Source: Mesorhizobium sp. B2-8-5 (GTDB taxonomy: Bacteria; Pseudomonadota; Alphaproteobacteria; Rhizobiales; Rhizobiaceae). Taken from it: a DNA stretch of 64,000 nt. Positions 1 to 8,112 of this stretch are shown here, in pieces. How positions within the stretch are numbered: the stretch's first letter is position 1; each line of letters begins with the position of its first letter. Location: NCBI RefSeq assembly GCF_006440675.2, contig NZ_CP083951.1:4435501-4499500 (forward strand), given 5' to 3'. Below the pieces are notes generated by a model. That model was not told where the DNA came from. It did no database searches and saw nothing but the letters and a program-made list of their open reading frames with translations. Made by a program: the position numbers and the translations under genes.

Positions 1-32
1 GGCGTGGGAACGTTGAGCCGCCCGCTCCTGAC

Positions 33-950
33 CTAAGCCGCCTTGCCCTTGGCTTGCGTTGCTTCCGCGCCAACCTCATGCGCCGCCATCCGCTCCAGCG
101 CCCTGACCAGCGCCGAGTGATCTTCGCTGGACCCGCCATTGGCGGCGCAGGAATTGAACAGCTGCTGTGTCGTTGAAGTGTTGGGCAGCGACACGCCCAG
201 CGCCTTGGCGCCTTCCAACGCCAGATTGAGGTCCTTCTGGTGCAGTTCGATGCGGAAGCCCGGCGCGAAGGTGCGCTTGATCATGCGCTCGCCATGCACT
301 TCGAGGATGCGCGAAGCGGCGAGCCCGCCCATCAGCGCCTGCCTGACCTTGGCCGGATCGGCGCCGGCTTTGGAGGCAAAGACAAGAGCCTCGCCGACGG
401 CTTCGATGGTGAGCGCCACGACGATCTGGTTGGCGACCTTGGTGGTCTGGCCGACACCGTTCGGGCCGACCAGCGTGATGTTCTTGCCCATCTTCTCGAA
501 CACCGGCCTGGCGCGTTCGAATGGCTCTTCCTCGCCGCCGACCATGATGGTCAGCGACGCCGCCTTGGCGCCGACCTCGCCGCCAGATACCGGCGCGTCG
601 AGGTAATCGCAGCCGAGCTCATTGATCTTTTTCGCGAATTCCTTGGTCGCGATCGGCGAGATCGAGCTCATATCGATGACGAGCTTGCCCTTCGACAGAC
701 CGGAGGCAACGCCGTTCTCGCTAAACAGCACGTCGGCGACCTGCGGGGTGTCAGGCACCATGGTAACGATGATGTCGGCGGCCTTGGCCACCGCATTGTG
801 GCCGGAAACGGTCTTCAGGCCCTTGGCCAAGAGATCGGCCGGCGGCTTGGAGCGGTGATCGCTGGCAATGACCCTGTAGCCGGCGTCGAGAATGTGCCCC
901 GCCATCGGCGCGCCCATGATGCCGAGACCGATGAAACCGATGGTTTCCAT
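33..950 (-). CDS. glxR: 2-hydroxy-3-oxopropionate (tartronate semialdehyde) reductase
   Basis: A 305-residue NAD(P)-dependent beta-hydroxyacid dehydrogenase that reduces tartronate semialdehyde to glycerate in the cytosol. The Rossmann motif GLGIMG is at residues 8-13, the substrate-loop signature DAPVSGG at 118-124 and the catalytic lysine, in GQTTKVANQ, at about 171. The start is the ATG at 950, with GGAG 7 nt upstream; an in-frame extension upstream reads through low-complexity sequence and is rejected. It is the last gene of a gcl-hyi-glxR operon on the minus strand, which fixes its role within the larger 3-hydroxyisobutyrate dehydrogenase-like family. Close paralogs (garR, mmsB) would look the same by motif alone. 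Confidence 0.92.
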   Translation of the reverse strand: METIGFIGLGIMGAPMAGHILDAGYRVIASDHRSKPPADLLAKGLKTVSGHNAVAKAADIIVTMVPDTPQVADVLFSENGVASGLSKGKLVIDMSSISPIATKEFAKKINELGCDYLDAPVSGGEVGAKAASLTIMVGGEEEPFERARPVFEKMGKNITLVGPNGVGQTTKVANQIVVALTIEAVGEALVFASKAGADPAKVRQALMGGLAASRILEVHGERMIKRTFAPGFRIELHQKDLNLALEGAKALGVSLPNTSTTQQLFNSCAANGGSSEDHSALVRALERMAAHEVGAEATQAKGKAA

Positions 951-991
951 GAAAGTTCTCCGTCGTGTTTGTCGAGGTCGCGTTCCTTCGC

Positions 992-1040
992 GCCCCTCTC
1001 TGGCCTGCCGGCCATCTCCCCCACGAGGGGGGAGATCAGC
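992..1040. repeat. Intergenic palindromic repeat between hyi and glxR
   Basis: Positions 1014-1022 and 1027-1036 form a near-perfect hairpin (ATCTCCCCC, loop acga, GGGGGGAGAT), preceded by the short palindrome GGCCTGCCGGCC at about 1002-1013. I recognise this style of element as common between genes in Mesorhizobium, but copy number cannot be measured here. It lies inside an operon, so it may modulate expression of the distal glxR. Confidence 0.6.
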
Positions 1041-1057
1041 TGTTTCATCGCCGGCTC

Positions 1058-1855
1058 TTAAGCCGCGGCGCTTCCCTGCCCGGCGAATTCGCGGAACCAA
1101 CCGAGCCCGGATTCCGTGCCGGCCTTCGGCTTGTACTCGGCGCCGATCCAGCCGGAATAGCCGAGGCGGTCGATGTGGTCGTAGAGGAAAGGATAGTTGA
1201 TCTCGCCCGTCCCCGGCTCGTGACGGCCGGGATTGTCCGCAAGCTGGATATGCGCGATGCGGCCGAGGTTCGCCTCGATGGTACGGGCGAGATCCCCCTC
1301 CATGATCTGCATGTGATAGATGTCGTATTGCAGGAAGATATTCTTCGAGCCGATGCGGTCCATCAGCGCCAGCGCTTGGTCGCTGAAGTTGAGGAAGAAG
1401 CCCGGTATGTCGCGGGTGTTGATCGGCTCGATCAGCAGCCTGATCCCGGCCTGCTCCAGCTTCTCGGCCGCGAAGGCGAGATTGTCGGCAAAGACATTCT
1501 CCAACACCGTGCGGTCAGCCCCCTGCGGCGCGATGCCGGCCAGGCAGTTGATCTGCTCGCAGCCCAGCGCATGGGCGTAGCTGATCGCCTTGGCGACGCC
1601 CTGGCGGAATTCCGGCACGCGGTCCGGCAGCACGGCAATGCCGCGCTCGCCCTTCGCCCAGTCGCCGGTCGGCAGGTTGAAGAGAACCTGGCTGAGGCCG
1701 TTCTTCTTCAGGCAAGCCGCGACGACGTCCGGCGCATGATCATAGGGGCCGATATATTCGACGCCCTTGAAGCCGGCGCGGGCCGCGGCGTCGAAACGGT
1801 CGAGGAACTCATGCTCGCCGAAGAGCATCGAAAGATTGGCTGAAAAACGCGGCAT
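1058..1855 (-). CDS. hyi: Hydroxypyruvate isomerase
   Basis: A 265-residue TIM-barrel enzyme of the xylose-isomerase-like superfamily that interconverts hydroxypyruvate and tartronate semialdehyde. It begins MPRFSANLSMLFGE, typical of Hyi, and carries the metal-binding acidic segments LLIEPINTRDIPG and QYDIYHMQIMEGD in mid-protein and GAEYKP near the C-terminus. AAGGAG lies 6 nt before the ATG at 1855. It sits 27 nt after gcl and upstream of glxR on the same strand, so the three genes form a glyoxylate-to-glycerate operon. The length matches the family. Confidence 0.93.
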   Translation of the reverse strand: MPRFSANLSMLFGEHEFLDRFDAAARAGFKGVEYIGPYDHAPDVVAACLKKNGLSQVLFNLPTGDWAKGERGIAVLPDRVPEFRQGVAKAISYAHALGCEQINCLAGIAPQGADRTVLENVFADNLAFAAEKLEQAGIRLLIEPINTRDIPGFFLNFSDQALALMDRIGSKNIFLQYDIYHMQIMEGDLARTIEANLGRIAHIQLADNPGRHEPGTGEINYPFLYDHIDRLGYSGWIGAEYKPKAGTESGLGWFREFAGQGSAAA

Positions 1856-1882
1856 GCTTTTTCTCCTTCGCCCGCCTGAAAC

Positions 1883-3664
1883 TCAATCCAACATCATGAT
1901 GGCCGTCGGCGCATCCTCGTTGCGTTCGGCAAGTTCCTCGAATTCGGTGATCTTGTCGATTTCCGTGCCCATGGAAATGTTGGTGACGCGCTCGAGGATG
2001 AATTCGAGGACGACCGGAACCTGGTGCTCCTTCATCAGCCGCTGCGCTTCCTTGAAGGCGCCGGCGAATTCCTCGGGCTTCTTCACGCGGACCGCCTTGC
2101 AGCCCATCGCCTCGGCGACCGCGACATGGTCGACGCCGTAGCCCGCCTCCGGATCGCCTGCACGGTTGACGTTCTCGAAGGCGAGGCTCACCTCGTAGTC
2201 CATCGAAAAACCCCGCTGCGCCTGGCGGATCAGGCCGAGATAGGCGTTGTTCACGACGACGTGGATGTAGGGCAGCTTGTGCTGCGCGCCGACGGCCAGT
2301 TCCTCGATCATGAACTGGAAGTCGTAATCGCCGGAGAGCGCGACGATGTCGCGGTCCGGATCGGCGGCGCGCACGCCAAGTGCCGCCGGCAGCGTCCAGC
2401 CGAGCGGGCCGGCCTGGCCGCAATTGATCCAGTTGCGCGGCTTGTAGACGTGCAGGAACTGCGCGCCGGCGATCTGCGACAGGCCGATCGTGGTGACATA
2501 AGTGGTGTCGCGGGCGAACGCCTTGTTCATTTCCTCATAGACGCGCTGCGGCTTCAGCGGCACCTGCTCGAAATGCGTCTTGCGCTTCATCGTCTTCTTG
2601 CGCTGCTGGCACTCCTTGGCCCAGCCCGACCAGTCGCGCAGCTTGCCGGCGGTGCGCCATTCGGTGGCGACGTCGAGCAGGATCTTCAGCGCGGCGCCCG
2701 CATCCGAGACGAGGCCGAGATCCGGCGCGAAGACGCGGCCGATCTGGGTGGGTTCGATGTCGACATGGATGAATTTCTTGCCCTTGGTGTAGACGTCGAC
2801 CGAGCCGGTGTGGCGGTTGGCCCAGCGGTTGCCGATACCGAAGACGAAGTCGGACGCCAGCATCGTCGCGTTGCCGTAGCGGTGAGAGGTCTGCAGGCCG
2901 CACATGCCGGCCATCAGCCGATGGTCGTCGGGGATCGCGCCCCAGCCCATCAGCGTCGGGATGACCGGCACGCCGGTGACTTCGGCGAACTCGATCAAAA
3001 GATCGGAAGCGTCGGCGTTGATGATGCCGCCTCCGGCGACGATCAGCGGCTTTTCCGCTTCGTTGAGCATCGAAAGCGCCTTTTCGGCCTGGGTGCGCGT
3101 CATCGCCGGCTTGAACGGAGCGAGCGGCTCATAGGCGTCGATGTCGAATTCGATTTCGGCAAGCTGCACGTCGACCGGCAGGTCGACCAGCACCGGCCCG
3201 GGCCGCGAGGAGCGCATCAGGTGGAACGCCTTCTGCAACGCCATCGGCACCAGATACGGCTCCATGACGGTGACCGCCCATTTGGCGACGGGTGCTGCGA
3301 TCGAAGCGATGTCGACGGCCTGGAAATCCTCCTTGTTGAGACGGGCGCGCGGCGCCTGGCCGGTGATGCAGAGGATCGGGATCGAATCCGCCGAGGCCGA
3401 ATAGAGGCCGGTGATCATGTCGGTGCCGGCCGGACCGGAGGTGCCGATGCACAGCCCGATATTGCCGGCCTTGGCGCGCGTATAGCCTTCGGCCATATGC
3501 GAAGCGCCCTCGACATGGCGGGCGAGCACGTGGCGTATGGTGCCGCGCGCCTTCAGTGCCGAATAGAGCGGGTTGATCGCCGCGCCGGGCACGCCGAAGG
3601 CATTGGTGATGCCTTCCTTTTCGAGAACGAGGACCGCTGCGTCGACAGCACGCATCCTGGCCAT
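1883..3664 (-). CDS. gcl: Glyoxylate carboligase (tartronate-semialdehyde synthase)
   Basis: A 593-residue ThDP- and FAD-dependent enzyme that condenses two glyoxylates to tartronate semialdehyde and CO2. The N-terminal Pyr domain reads [12 protein letters not shown]; residue 51 is Val in [14 protein letters not shown], where most ThDP enzymes have the catalytic Glu. Val at this place is the known hallmark of Gcl. The ThDP/Mg site GDYDFQFM lies in the C-terminal third. The chosen ATG at 3664 has GGAGG just upstream and aligns with the usual MA(K/R)MRAVDAA start; an ATG 11 codons earlier lacks support. First gene of the operon, divergent from an iclR-type gene. Confidence 0.96.
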   Translation of the reverse strand: MARMRAVDAAVLVLEKEGITNAFGVPGAAINPLYSALKARGTIRHVLARHVEGASHMAEGYTRAKAGNIGLCIGTSGPAGTDMITGLYSASADSIPILCITGQAPRARLNKEDFQAVDIASIAAPVAKWAVTVMEPYLVPMALQKAFHLMRSSRPGPVLVDLPVDVQLAEIEFDIDAYEPLAPFKPAMTRTQAEKALSMLNEAEKPLIVAGGGIINADASDLLIEFAEVTGVPVIPTLMGWGAIPDDHRLMAGMCGLQTSHRYGNATMLASDFVFGIGNRWANRHTGSVDVYTKGKKFIHVDIEPTQIGRVFAPDLGLVSDAGAALKILLDVATEWRTAGKLRDWSGWAKECQQRKKTMKRKTHFEQVPLKPQRVYEEMNKAFARDTTYVTTIGLSQIAGAQFLHVYKPRNWINCGQAGPLGWTLPAALGVRAADPDRDIVALSGDYDFQFMIEELAVGAQHKLPYIHVVVNNAYLGLIRQAQRGFSMDYEVSLAFENVNRAGDPEAGYGVDHVAVAEAMGCKAVRVKKPEEFAGAFKEAQRLMKEHQVPVVLEFILERVTNISMGTEIDKITEFEELAERNEDAPTAIMMLD

Positions 3665-3865
3665 GACAAGCCTCCATTTCGTTGGTTGGCTTGACAATGC
3701 CAGTGCGCCTTCGATTTTTCAATTTTTTCAGAATATTTTTTCATTTCTAGAAAACCCCTCTTGTTAGCTGATTTTATTTTGTTTTTCGTTTTCCAGAAAA
3801 TCCACCGCGACGATCACTGAAAAACTTTTTCATTGCATCCGGCGGCAAATCGGCGAGAATGACGC
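3665..3865. promoter_or_regulatory. AT-rich divergent promoter region with IclR-like operator motifs
   Basis: The 201-bp gap between gcl and the IclR-type gene is strikingly AT-rich against its surroundings. It holds a perfect palindrome TTTCTAGAAA (3744-3753) and the related TTTTCCAGAAAA (3789-3800), 45 bp apart. IclR-family operators are often palindromes with GGAAA/TTTCC half-sites, so these are plausible sites for the divergently encoded regulator. The site assignment is inference. Confidence 0.55.
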
Positions 3866-4687
3866 ATGGAAACGACGGAAAAACGCCAGCGCGGCCGGCC
3901 GCGCGCCTTCAACGGCCCATCCGAAACGGCGTCGGTGCAGTCGCTCGACCGGGCGCTGCGGATCCTCGCGATTGTCGCCGAGGCCAGCGGGCTGTCGCTC
4001 AGCGAAATCGCGGCGCAAAGCGGCATTGCCGCCTCCACCGCCTATCGCATGCTGACGACACTGGAAAACCACGGCATGGTCGAGTTCGATACGACCGACC
4101 AGCTCTGGTCGGTCGGCGTTGAGACCTACCGCATGGGCGCGGCCTTCCTGCGCCGGCGCAAGCTCGTCGACCGCGCCCGCATCGTCATGCAGGAACTCAT
4201 GGAAAAGACCGGCGAAACGGCCAATCTCGGCGTCGCCGAGGACGATTGCGTCGTCTTCGTCAGCCAGGTCGAGACGCACCAGGCGATCCGCGCCTTCTTC
4301 CGGCCGGGCACGCGCAGCCCCTTCCATGCTTCCGGAATCGGCAAGGCGGTGCTGGCGCATCTCGAGCCGGAACGGGTCGCGGCCATCCTGCGCAAGGCGG
4401 GCCTGCAGCGCTATACCGACAAGACGCTGTCCGACATTTCGGCGCTGGCGCATGACCTCGCGACCATCAAGCGTCGCGGCTGGTCGGTCGACGACGAGGA
4501 ACGCCATCCCGGCATGCGCTGCGTGGCCGCCGCCATCTTCAACGAGTATGGCGAGCCGATCGGCGGCGTTTCGGTGTCCGGGCCAACGGTGCGGGTCACG
4601 CCCGAGCGACTGGCCGAGATCGGTCCGCTGGTGCGCGACGCCGCGGTCGAAGTGACGAAGATGATCGGCGGCGGCAAAGCGTTCTGA
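3866..4687 (+). CDS. IclR-family transcriptional regulator, probable regulator of the gcl operon
   Basis: A 273-residue regulator. A basic N-terminus (RQRGRPRAF) is followed by a winged-helix domain (about residues 25-85, with LSEIAAQSGIAASTAYRML as the helix-turn-helix) and an IclR effector domain (about 100-265, with FRPGTRSPFHASGIGKA and HPGMRCVAAAIF motifs). It is divergent from gcl across an AT-rich spacer with palindromes, which suggests it senses glyoxylate or a related acid, as AllR and BhcR do. The ligand is inferred, not shown. It abuts the stop of the convergent gene at 4688 without a gap. Confidence 0.85.
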   Translation: METTEKRQRGRPRAFNGPSETASVQSLDRALRILAIVAEASGLSLSEIAAQSGIAASTAYRMLTTLENHGMVEFDTTDQLWSVGVETYRMGAAFLRRRKLVDRARIVMQELMEKTGETANLGVAEDDCVVFVSQVETHQAIRAFFRPGTRSPFHASGIGKAVLAHLEPERVAAILRKAGLQRYTDKTLSDISALAHDLATIKRRGWSVDDEERHPGMRCVAAAIFNEYGEPIGGVSVSGPTVRVTPERLAEIGPLVRDAAVEVTKMIGGGKAF

Positions 4688-5047
4688 CTAGGAAGCGCCC
4701 GGCAAAGCGCTCTTGGCCGATATGTCGAAGAAATCGAGCAGGATGGCCAGGCCGACGCCACAGGCCGCCAAGATGAGGCCGGCGATGAATATGCGACTGG
4801 CGCGGTCATGAATGCTTCGCTGCAGGGATTTGATGTCGAGCAGAATGGCCAGAGCCCGGATCTGCAGCGCAATGCCGACCAGGATCGGCAGGACGGCAAT
4901 CAGATGGTAGGTCTGCCATGGGATCGGGTTGGCCGCCCAATGGGTGATGAAGCCTAGCGAGAACGCCAGCAGAATGCCGACGATGGTGATGGTGCCGTTG
5001 CGGAAAACCGGTTCGACCCGTTCTTCCTTGGGATCCTGATTGTCCAA
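4688..5047 (-). CDS. Small conserved membrane protein, unknown function
   Basis: About 119 residues with three predicted membrane helices: TITIVGILLAFSLGFITHW, YHLIAVLPILVGIALQIRAL and IFIAGLILAACGVGLAILL. A charged soluble N-terminus (DPKEERVEP) precedes them. I chose the TTG at 5047 because GGGGAGGG lies directly upstream; a TTG at 5074 is an alternative start. The stop codon touches the stop of the convergent iclR-type gene and no terminator is visible between them. I do not recognise the family. Confidence 0.65.
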   Translation of the reverse strand: MDNQDPKEERVEPVFRNGTITIVGILLAFSLGFITHWAANPIPWQTYHLIAVLPILVGIALQIRALAILLDIKSLQRSIHDRASRIFIAGLILAACGVGLAILLDFFDISAKSALPGAS

Positions 5048-5199
5048 GCCACCCTCCCCTCGATTGGCGTCCAAGCCAGACTAGACGCTTGCAAAATCGC
5101 TGTACATCGGTGGTTGCTGCGCAAGAGCCGGCCGGCCACTGCCGAGCCGGACGCAGGGCTGTCTTGCCGCGGCGTTTGAATGCATGCGAAAGGGCATGG

Positions 5200-5619
5200 A
5201 TGCGGAAAACAGCTTATCTCCTATCCGCCGCCTCGCTTTGCGGATGCGTGGCGACGACACCGCCGCCGACAGCACCCGTCGGCAGCCCTAGCAGCAAACC
5301 ACAGGTCGATCCTATTCCGATTTCACTGGCCCTGGAGGAGATCATCACCGCCGGCGTCCGCCAGCACCTGAAAAGCCCTCTCGCCGCAAAGTTCGGAACG
5401 ATGCTTGCCGGAGAGCGCACGCTGAACGGCCGCGACGAGACCGTGGTGTGCGGCTATGTCGACGACAAGGGCTCTCCTGGCGGCAGCGAACCGTTCATCG
5501 GCAAGATTTATCCCGATGCCGGAAACAGCTTTGAACTCGTCGCGATAAACGACGCTTCAGTCAGCGGCGCCTGCCGCATGGCGGGATTGGCGTTGCCCGA
5601 GCTGAAACCCAATTCCTAA
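5200..5619 (+). CDS. Putative lipoprotein, unknown function
   Basis: 139 residues. The start at 5200 gives a classic lipoprotein signal peptide, MRKTAYLLSAASLCGC, with the acylated Cys expected at residue 16, then a Pro/Ser/Thr-rich linker (about 18-36). The folded part has two further cysteines (VVCGYVDD and SGACRMAG) that could form a disulfide. In-frame sequence upstream of 5200 is Arg-rich and unlikely to be translated. The gene stands alone; a bidirectional terminator follows at 5673-5697. Function unknown; outer-membrane or periplasmic location is inferred from the signal. Confidence 0.65.
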   Translation: MRKTAYLLSAASLCGCVATTPPPTAPVGSPSSKPQVDPIPISLALEEIITAGVRQHLKSPLAAKFGTMLAGERTLNGRDETVVCGYVDDKGSPGGSEPFIGKIYPDAGNSFELVAINDASVSGACRMAGLALPELKPNS

Positions 5620-5672
5620 GAACGCTGTCCGCCTCAAACCAAACGGGCGGATGCGTAGTGCTCGAACGCAAG

Positions 5673-5697
5673 AAAAGGGGCGCGTACAGCCCCTTTT
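5673..5697. terminator. Bidirectional intrinsic terminator between convergent genes
   Basis: Stem AAAAGGGGC (5673-5681) pairs with GCCCCTTTT (5689-5697) around a 7-nt loop. A and T runs at the two ends let it act on both strands, serving the lipoprotein gene ending at 5619 and the BA14K gene ending at 5720. Confidence 0.75.
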
Positions 5698-5719
5698 CCT
5701 GTCGTTGATTTGGCTCCCC

Positions 5720-6028
5720 TTAGAGCCTGCAATAACGCGGGCCGTCGTAGCTCATATAGGTGTCGGAGCGCTCGTCGTAGCTGGCGTAGCGGGCGTAGCA
5801 GCGGCGGACGTGGATCGAGTCGTAGCCGTCGTCTTCGACATAGACCGTACGGGGCTGCTGGGCGAGCAGGCTGCCGAGCACGAAACCGCCGACGCCGGCG
5901 GCGATGCCGATGCCGAGTTCGCGGCGGTGATGATGGTCGTGGGCGGCCGAAGGCTGGACGGTGCCGACGAGCGAGCCGGCGGCGACGGTGGTGGCGATGA
6001 GGCCGGAAACGATGGTGCGCTTGAACAT
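5720..6028 (-). CDS. BA14K-family small secreted protein
   Basis: 102 residues. The signal peptide MFKRTIVSGLIATTVAAGSL is followed by a short His cluster (AAHDHHHRREL, about 28-38), a Gly-rich hydrophobic segment (GIGIAAGVGGFVLGSLL) and a C-terminal BA14K-like motif, CYARYASYDERSDTYMSYDG. BA14K is a Brucella immunoreactive family common in Hyphomicrobiales and implicated in the envelope. The start at 6028 was chosen for the signal peptide; the in-frame upstream part is basic and unlike a secreted protein. The neighbouring His-rich gene has a very similar N-terminus, which suggests the two share ancestry. Confidence 0.8.
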   Translation of the reverse strand: MFKRTIVSGLIATTVAAGSLVGTVQPSAAHDHHHRRELGIGIAAGVGGFVLGSLLAQQPRTVYVEDDGYDSIHVRRCYARYASYDERSDTYMSYDGPRYCRL

Positions 6029-6185
6029 GACGATCTCCTGGGTTTCGGTGGAGAGGCGAACCATCCGCCTCTTGATCATGGGTCGCAGCAAGCCGAAAAA
6101 AGGTTCGAAGATTTTCGAGATTTTTTCGCCGACGATTTTTGCGGCCTTTCTCCGCCTCCGACTGCCGATCGCCCGAAATGCAAAA

Positions 6186-6208
6186 AAGGGCGGCCCGAGG
6201 CCGCCCTT
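6186..6208 (-). terminator. Intrinsic terminator of the His-rich gene
   Basis: A perfect 10-bp stem (6186-6195 with 6199-6208, loop cga) is followed on the minus strand by six T residues (the A run at 6182-6187). It lies about 20 nt past the stop at 6230 and isolates this gene from the BA14K gene downstream. Confidence 0.85.
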
Positions 6209-6229
6209 CGAAGACAAATGGTCTTCTCG

Positions 6230-6433
6230 TCAAAGGAAGATGATCACCTTGCCGTGGTGGTGGTGATGATTGTGGTGCCACCACCAGGGCTTGCCGTGAT
6301 GATTGTGGTGATGATGGTTATGGTGGTGATGATGATGATTGCCATGGGCCGAGGACGTTTCGACCGTGGCGGCGAGCGCGCCGGTGGCAACGAAAACGGC
6401 GACGAGGCCGGACGTAAGGGTACGCTTCAACAT
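6230..6433 (-). CDS. Small secreted histidine-rich protein
   Basis: 67 residues. A signal peptide (MLKRTLTSGLVAVFVATGALA, cleavage near residue 22-29) leads into a mature part of about 38 residues with 20 histidines in runs of 6, 4, 2, 2 and 5, split by Asn and a WWW triplet, ending GKVIIFL. Such tracts bind Ni, Zn or Cu; a periplasmic metal-buffering role is an inference. ATG at 6433 is preceded by a GGAGATCATC-type ribosome site nearly identical to that of the BA14K gene. It ends at a strong terminator. It is a real gene rather than a codon-repeat artefact, judging by the signal peptide and regulatory signals. Confidence 0.75.
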   Translation of the reverse strand: MLKRTLTSGLVAVFVATGALAATVETSSAHGNHHHHHHNHHHHNHHGKPWWWHHNHHHHHGKVIIFL

Positions 6434-6518
6434 GATGATCTCCTGGATCCTTGATCGAGGCGACCATTCGCCTCTCGGGAGATCAGTCGTGGCGAAGCGG
6501 CAAAAGGTTCGAAGGATC

Positions 6519-6602
6519 GAGTGAGTAGTCGGTAGGCGGTAGGAGCCTGCAGGGCTGGCGACAAATACTCACTACTCACTATCGACTACTGACTACTCAC
6601 TC
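6519..6602. repeat. Inverted and tandem CTACTSACTAC-type short repeats
   Basis: GAGTGAGTAGTC (6519-6530) is exactly the inverse complement of GACTACTCACTC (6591-6602). The right side also holds tandem variants of CTACTCACT (6566-6602). The repeat reaches the stop codon of the small gene at 6602. Function unknown; it is AT-richer than its flanks. Confidence 0.6.
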
Positions 6603-6769
6603 TATCCCATCCCCGTGACATGCCTCAGCCAGAAGGCCAGCACGATAAAGCCGACGAAGGTGGCGACGCCGGTCCAGTCGATATTGGCCTTCTTCAGATC
6701 GCTGACGACCTTTACCAGCAGCAGCCAGGTCACGACGATGAGCGGCAGGATGATGACGAATCTGATCAT
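6602..6769 (-). CDS. Small membrane protein with two transmembrane segments
   Basis: 55 residues from the ATG at 6769. Two hydrophobic segments, FVIILPLIVVTWLLLVKVV (about 3-21) and GVATFVGFIVLAFWL (about 33-48), flank a short charged loop (SDLKKANIDW). No conserved catalytic residue is visible and I do not recognise it. The upstream ATG at 6796 would add a polar stretch and is less likely. It stands alone, with an inverted repeat overlapping its stop. Confidence 0.55.
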   Translation of the reverse strand: MIRFVIILPLIVVTWLLLVKVVSDLKKANIDWTGVATFVGFIVLAFWLRHVTGMG

Positions 6770-6919
6770 GCGGCACCCCGTTCGATGCGATTGCACCTGA
6801 GCAAGATGTAGGAAGCGGCGCGACGCTTTTCAGCATGCCGGCTTAGCGCCGGATCCATTAGCAAGCCGAAACGGAGTTTTGTCTTTACTGGCGCACGAAA
6901 TATGCTACCGGAGCGCCAT

Positions 6920-6995
6920 GCCCTTGTAGCTCAGCTGGTAGAGCAGCGGTTTTGTAAACCGAAGGTCGCGGGTTCGATCCCTGCCGGGGGCACCA
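6920..6995 (+). tRNA. tRNA-Thr (anticodon TGT)
   Basis: A 76-nt cloverleaf. The acceptor stem GCCCTTG pairs with CGGGGGC, the D-arm is GCTC..GAGC, the anticodon loop TTTGTAA carries TGT (reads ACA), the T-arm includes GGTTCGATCC, and the encoded 3' end is ACCA (6992-6995). One mismatch (G-A) sits at the top of the anticodon stem. No direct repeat of its 3' end was seen downstream, so there is no sign it is in use as an integration site here. Confidence 0.97.
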
Positions 6996-7327
6996 GAAAG
7001 TCAGTCTTCCCCGCAAATCTAAACGCGGCACTTGAGCTGGCGGGCTCGTTCAATCGCCTAACACTTTGCAAAGCCGCTATCTTTTTCAACGCCGGGGGTT
7101 AAGGGGTATACGCAGGGGTAACGTGCCGCCCTAGCCAAGGCTTGTGACACTCGCGCAAATCATCAAGCGAAACGATGCGAAATCCGGCATGCAAAGTTTG
7201 GCATGCAAGCGAGCGTCGTTGCTAATCGGCCGTCCGAAGCCTATGCTTTCGATATCGGCCGCCAGGCACGTACGGATGCAGCCGACAGTGAGAGGAAAGT
7301 GCTCTTGCCCGCAACGGGAGAAGAGCC
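6996..7327. other. 332-bp intergenic region after tRNA-Thr
   Basis: No convincing gene or RNA is visible. The GC-rich segment near 7095-7130 contains two related strings (GGGGTATACGCAGGGGTAACG). The last bases carry the ribosome-binding site GGGAGAAG of the Crp-type gene at 7328. The promoter of that gene must lie here, but no clear -35/-10 pair was found. Confidence 0.5.
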
Positions 7328-8029
7328 ATGCCTCAATCCACTTTTCGCAACCACGTACTGAAATCCCTCGCCCGTGACGATTTCGCCCTCTTGCAGCCGT
7401 CGATGCATCACGTCGAACTGGGCATCAGAGAACAGCTAGAGGTCGCCTATCAGCCGATAGAGCAGGTGTATTTTCCCGAGACGGGGATCGCTTCGGTAGT
7501 CGCTACCATGACTAGGGGGCGCCAAAGCGAAGTCGGCATCATCGGCCACGATGGTATGACGGGTGTTACGGTCATTCTCGGCCAGGAGAGCTCTCCCAAC
7601 GAGACCTATATTCAGATCGCTGGCCAGGGCTGGTGCCTGCCGGTTGAAAATCTTCGCGCGGCTCTCGCAAAAAGCCCGACCCTTGGCCGATCGTTGCTTC
7701 GCTATGCCAACGCCTTCCTCATCCAGGCCTCCCGGACCGCGCTGGTCAACGGCCACTCGAAGATCGAGGAGCGACTGGCTCGGTGGCTGCTCATGGTCCA
7801 CGATCGCTCTTCAGGAAGCAAGATTTACCTGACGCACGAATTTCTGGCGACCATGCTTGGCGCCCGGCGCCCAGGGGTCACAACGGCCCTGCAAATGCTT
7901 GAATATAGGGGGCTGGTCCAAGCCAGACGCGGCGAGATCACGATCGTCGATCGCAGCGGACTGATTAAGCTCACGCACGGTGCCTATGGCGAGGAAGAGC
8001 AACGCCATTTCGACGTTGTCTCCGGCTGA
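7328..8029 (+). CDS. Crp/Fnr-family transcriptional regulator
   Basis: 233 residues. The N-terminal cyclic-nucleotide-binding-like barrel (about 20-130, with QVYFPETGIASVVATM and GIIGHDGMTG) lacks the Cys cluster of Fnr and the arginine signature of cAMP-binding Crp, so the ligand is unknown. The C-terminal winged helix (about 145-215) has KIEERLARWLL and the recognition helix region TMLGARRPGVTTALQML. GGGAGAAG precedes the ATG at 7328. It lies upstream of three small genes on the same strand, after an 83-bp gap, and may control them. This subfamily is abundant in rhizobia. Confidence 0.85.
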   Translation: MPQSTFRNHVLKSLARDDFALLQPSMHHVELGIREQLEVAYQPIEQVYFPETGIASVVATMTRGRQSEVGIIGHDGMTGVTVILGQESSPNETYIQIAGQGWCLPVENLRAALAKSPTLGRSLLRYANAFLIQASRTALVNGHSKIEERLARWLLMVHDRSSGSKIYLTHEFLATMLGARRPGVTTALQMLEYRGLVQARRGEITIVDRSGLIKLTHGAYGEEEQRHFDVVSG

Positions 8030-8112
8030 TTGTCCGGAAGCGTACATATGCTTGATGGCCGCTGAAAATAGGGCGTAAATCACGTTGGTTTGGGTTCAGG
8101 GAGGAACTCGCA

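Noticed and set aside
6519..6602. CRISPR-like repeat array
   Set aside because: Units are under 13 nt without regular unique spacers; no cas genes occur in the window.
6920..7327. tRNA-Thr as an integration site of a genomic island
   Set aside because: No integrase gene and no direct repeat of the tRNA 3' end were seen within the next 2 kb.
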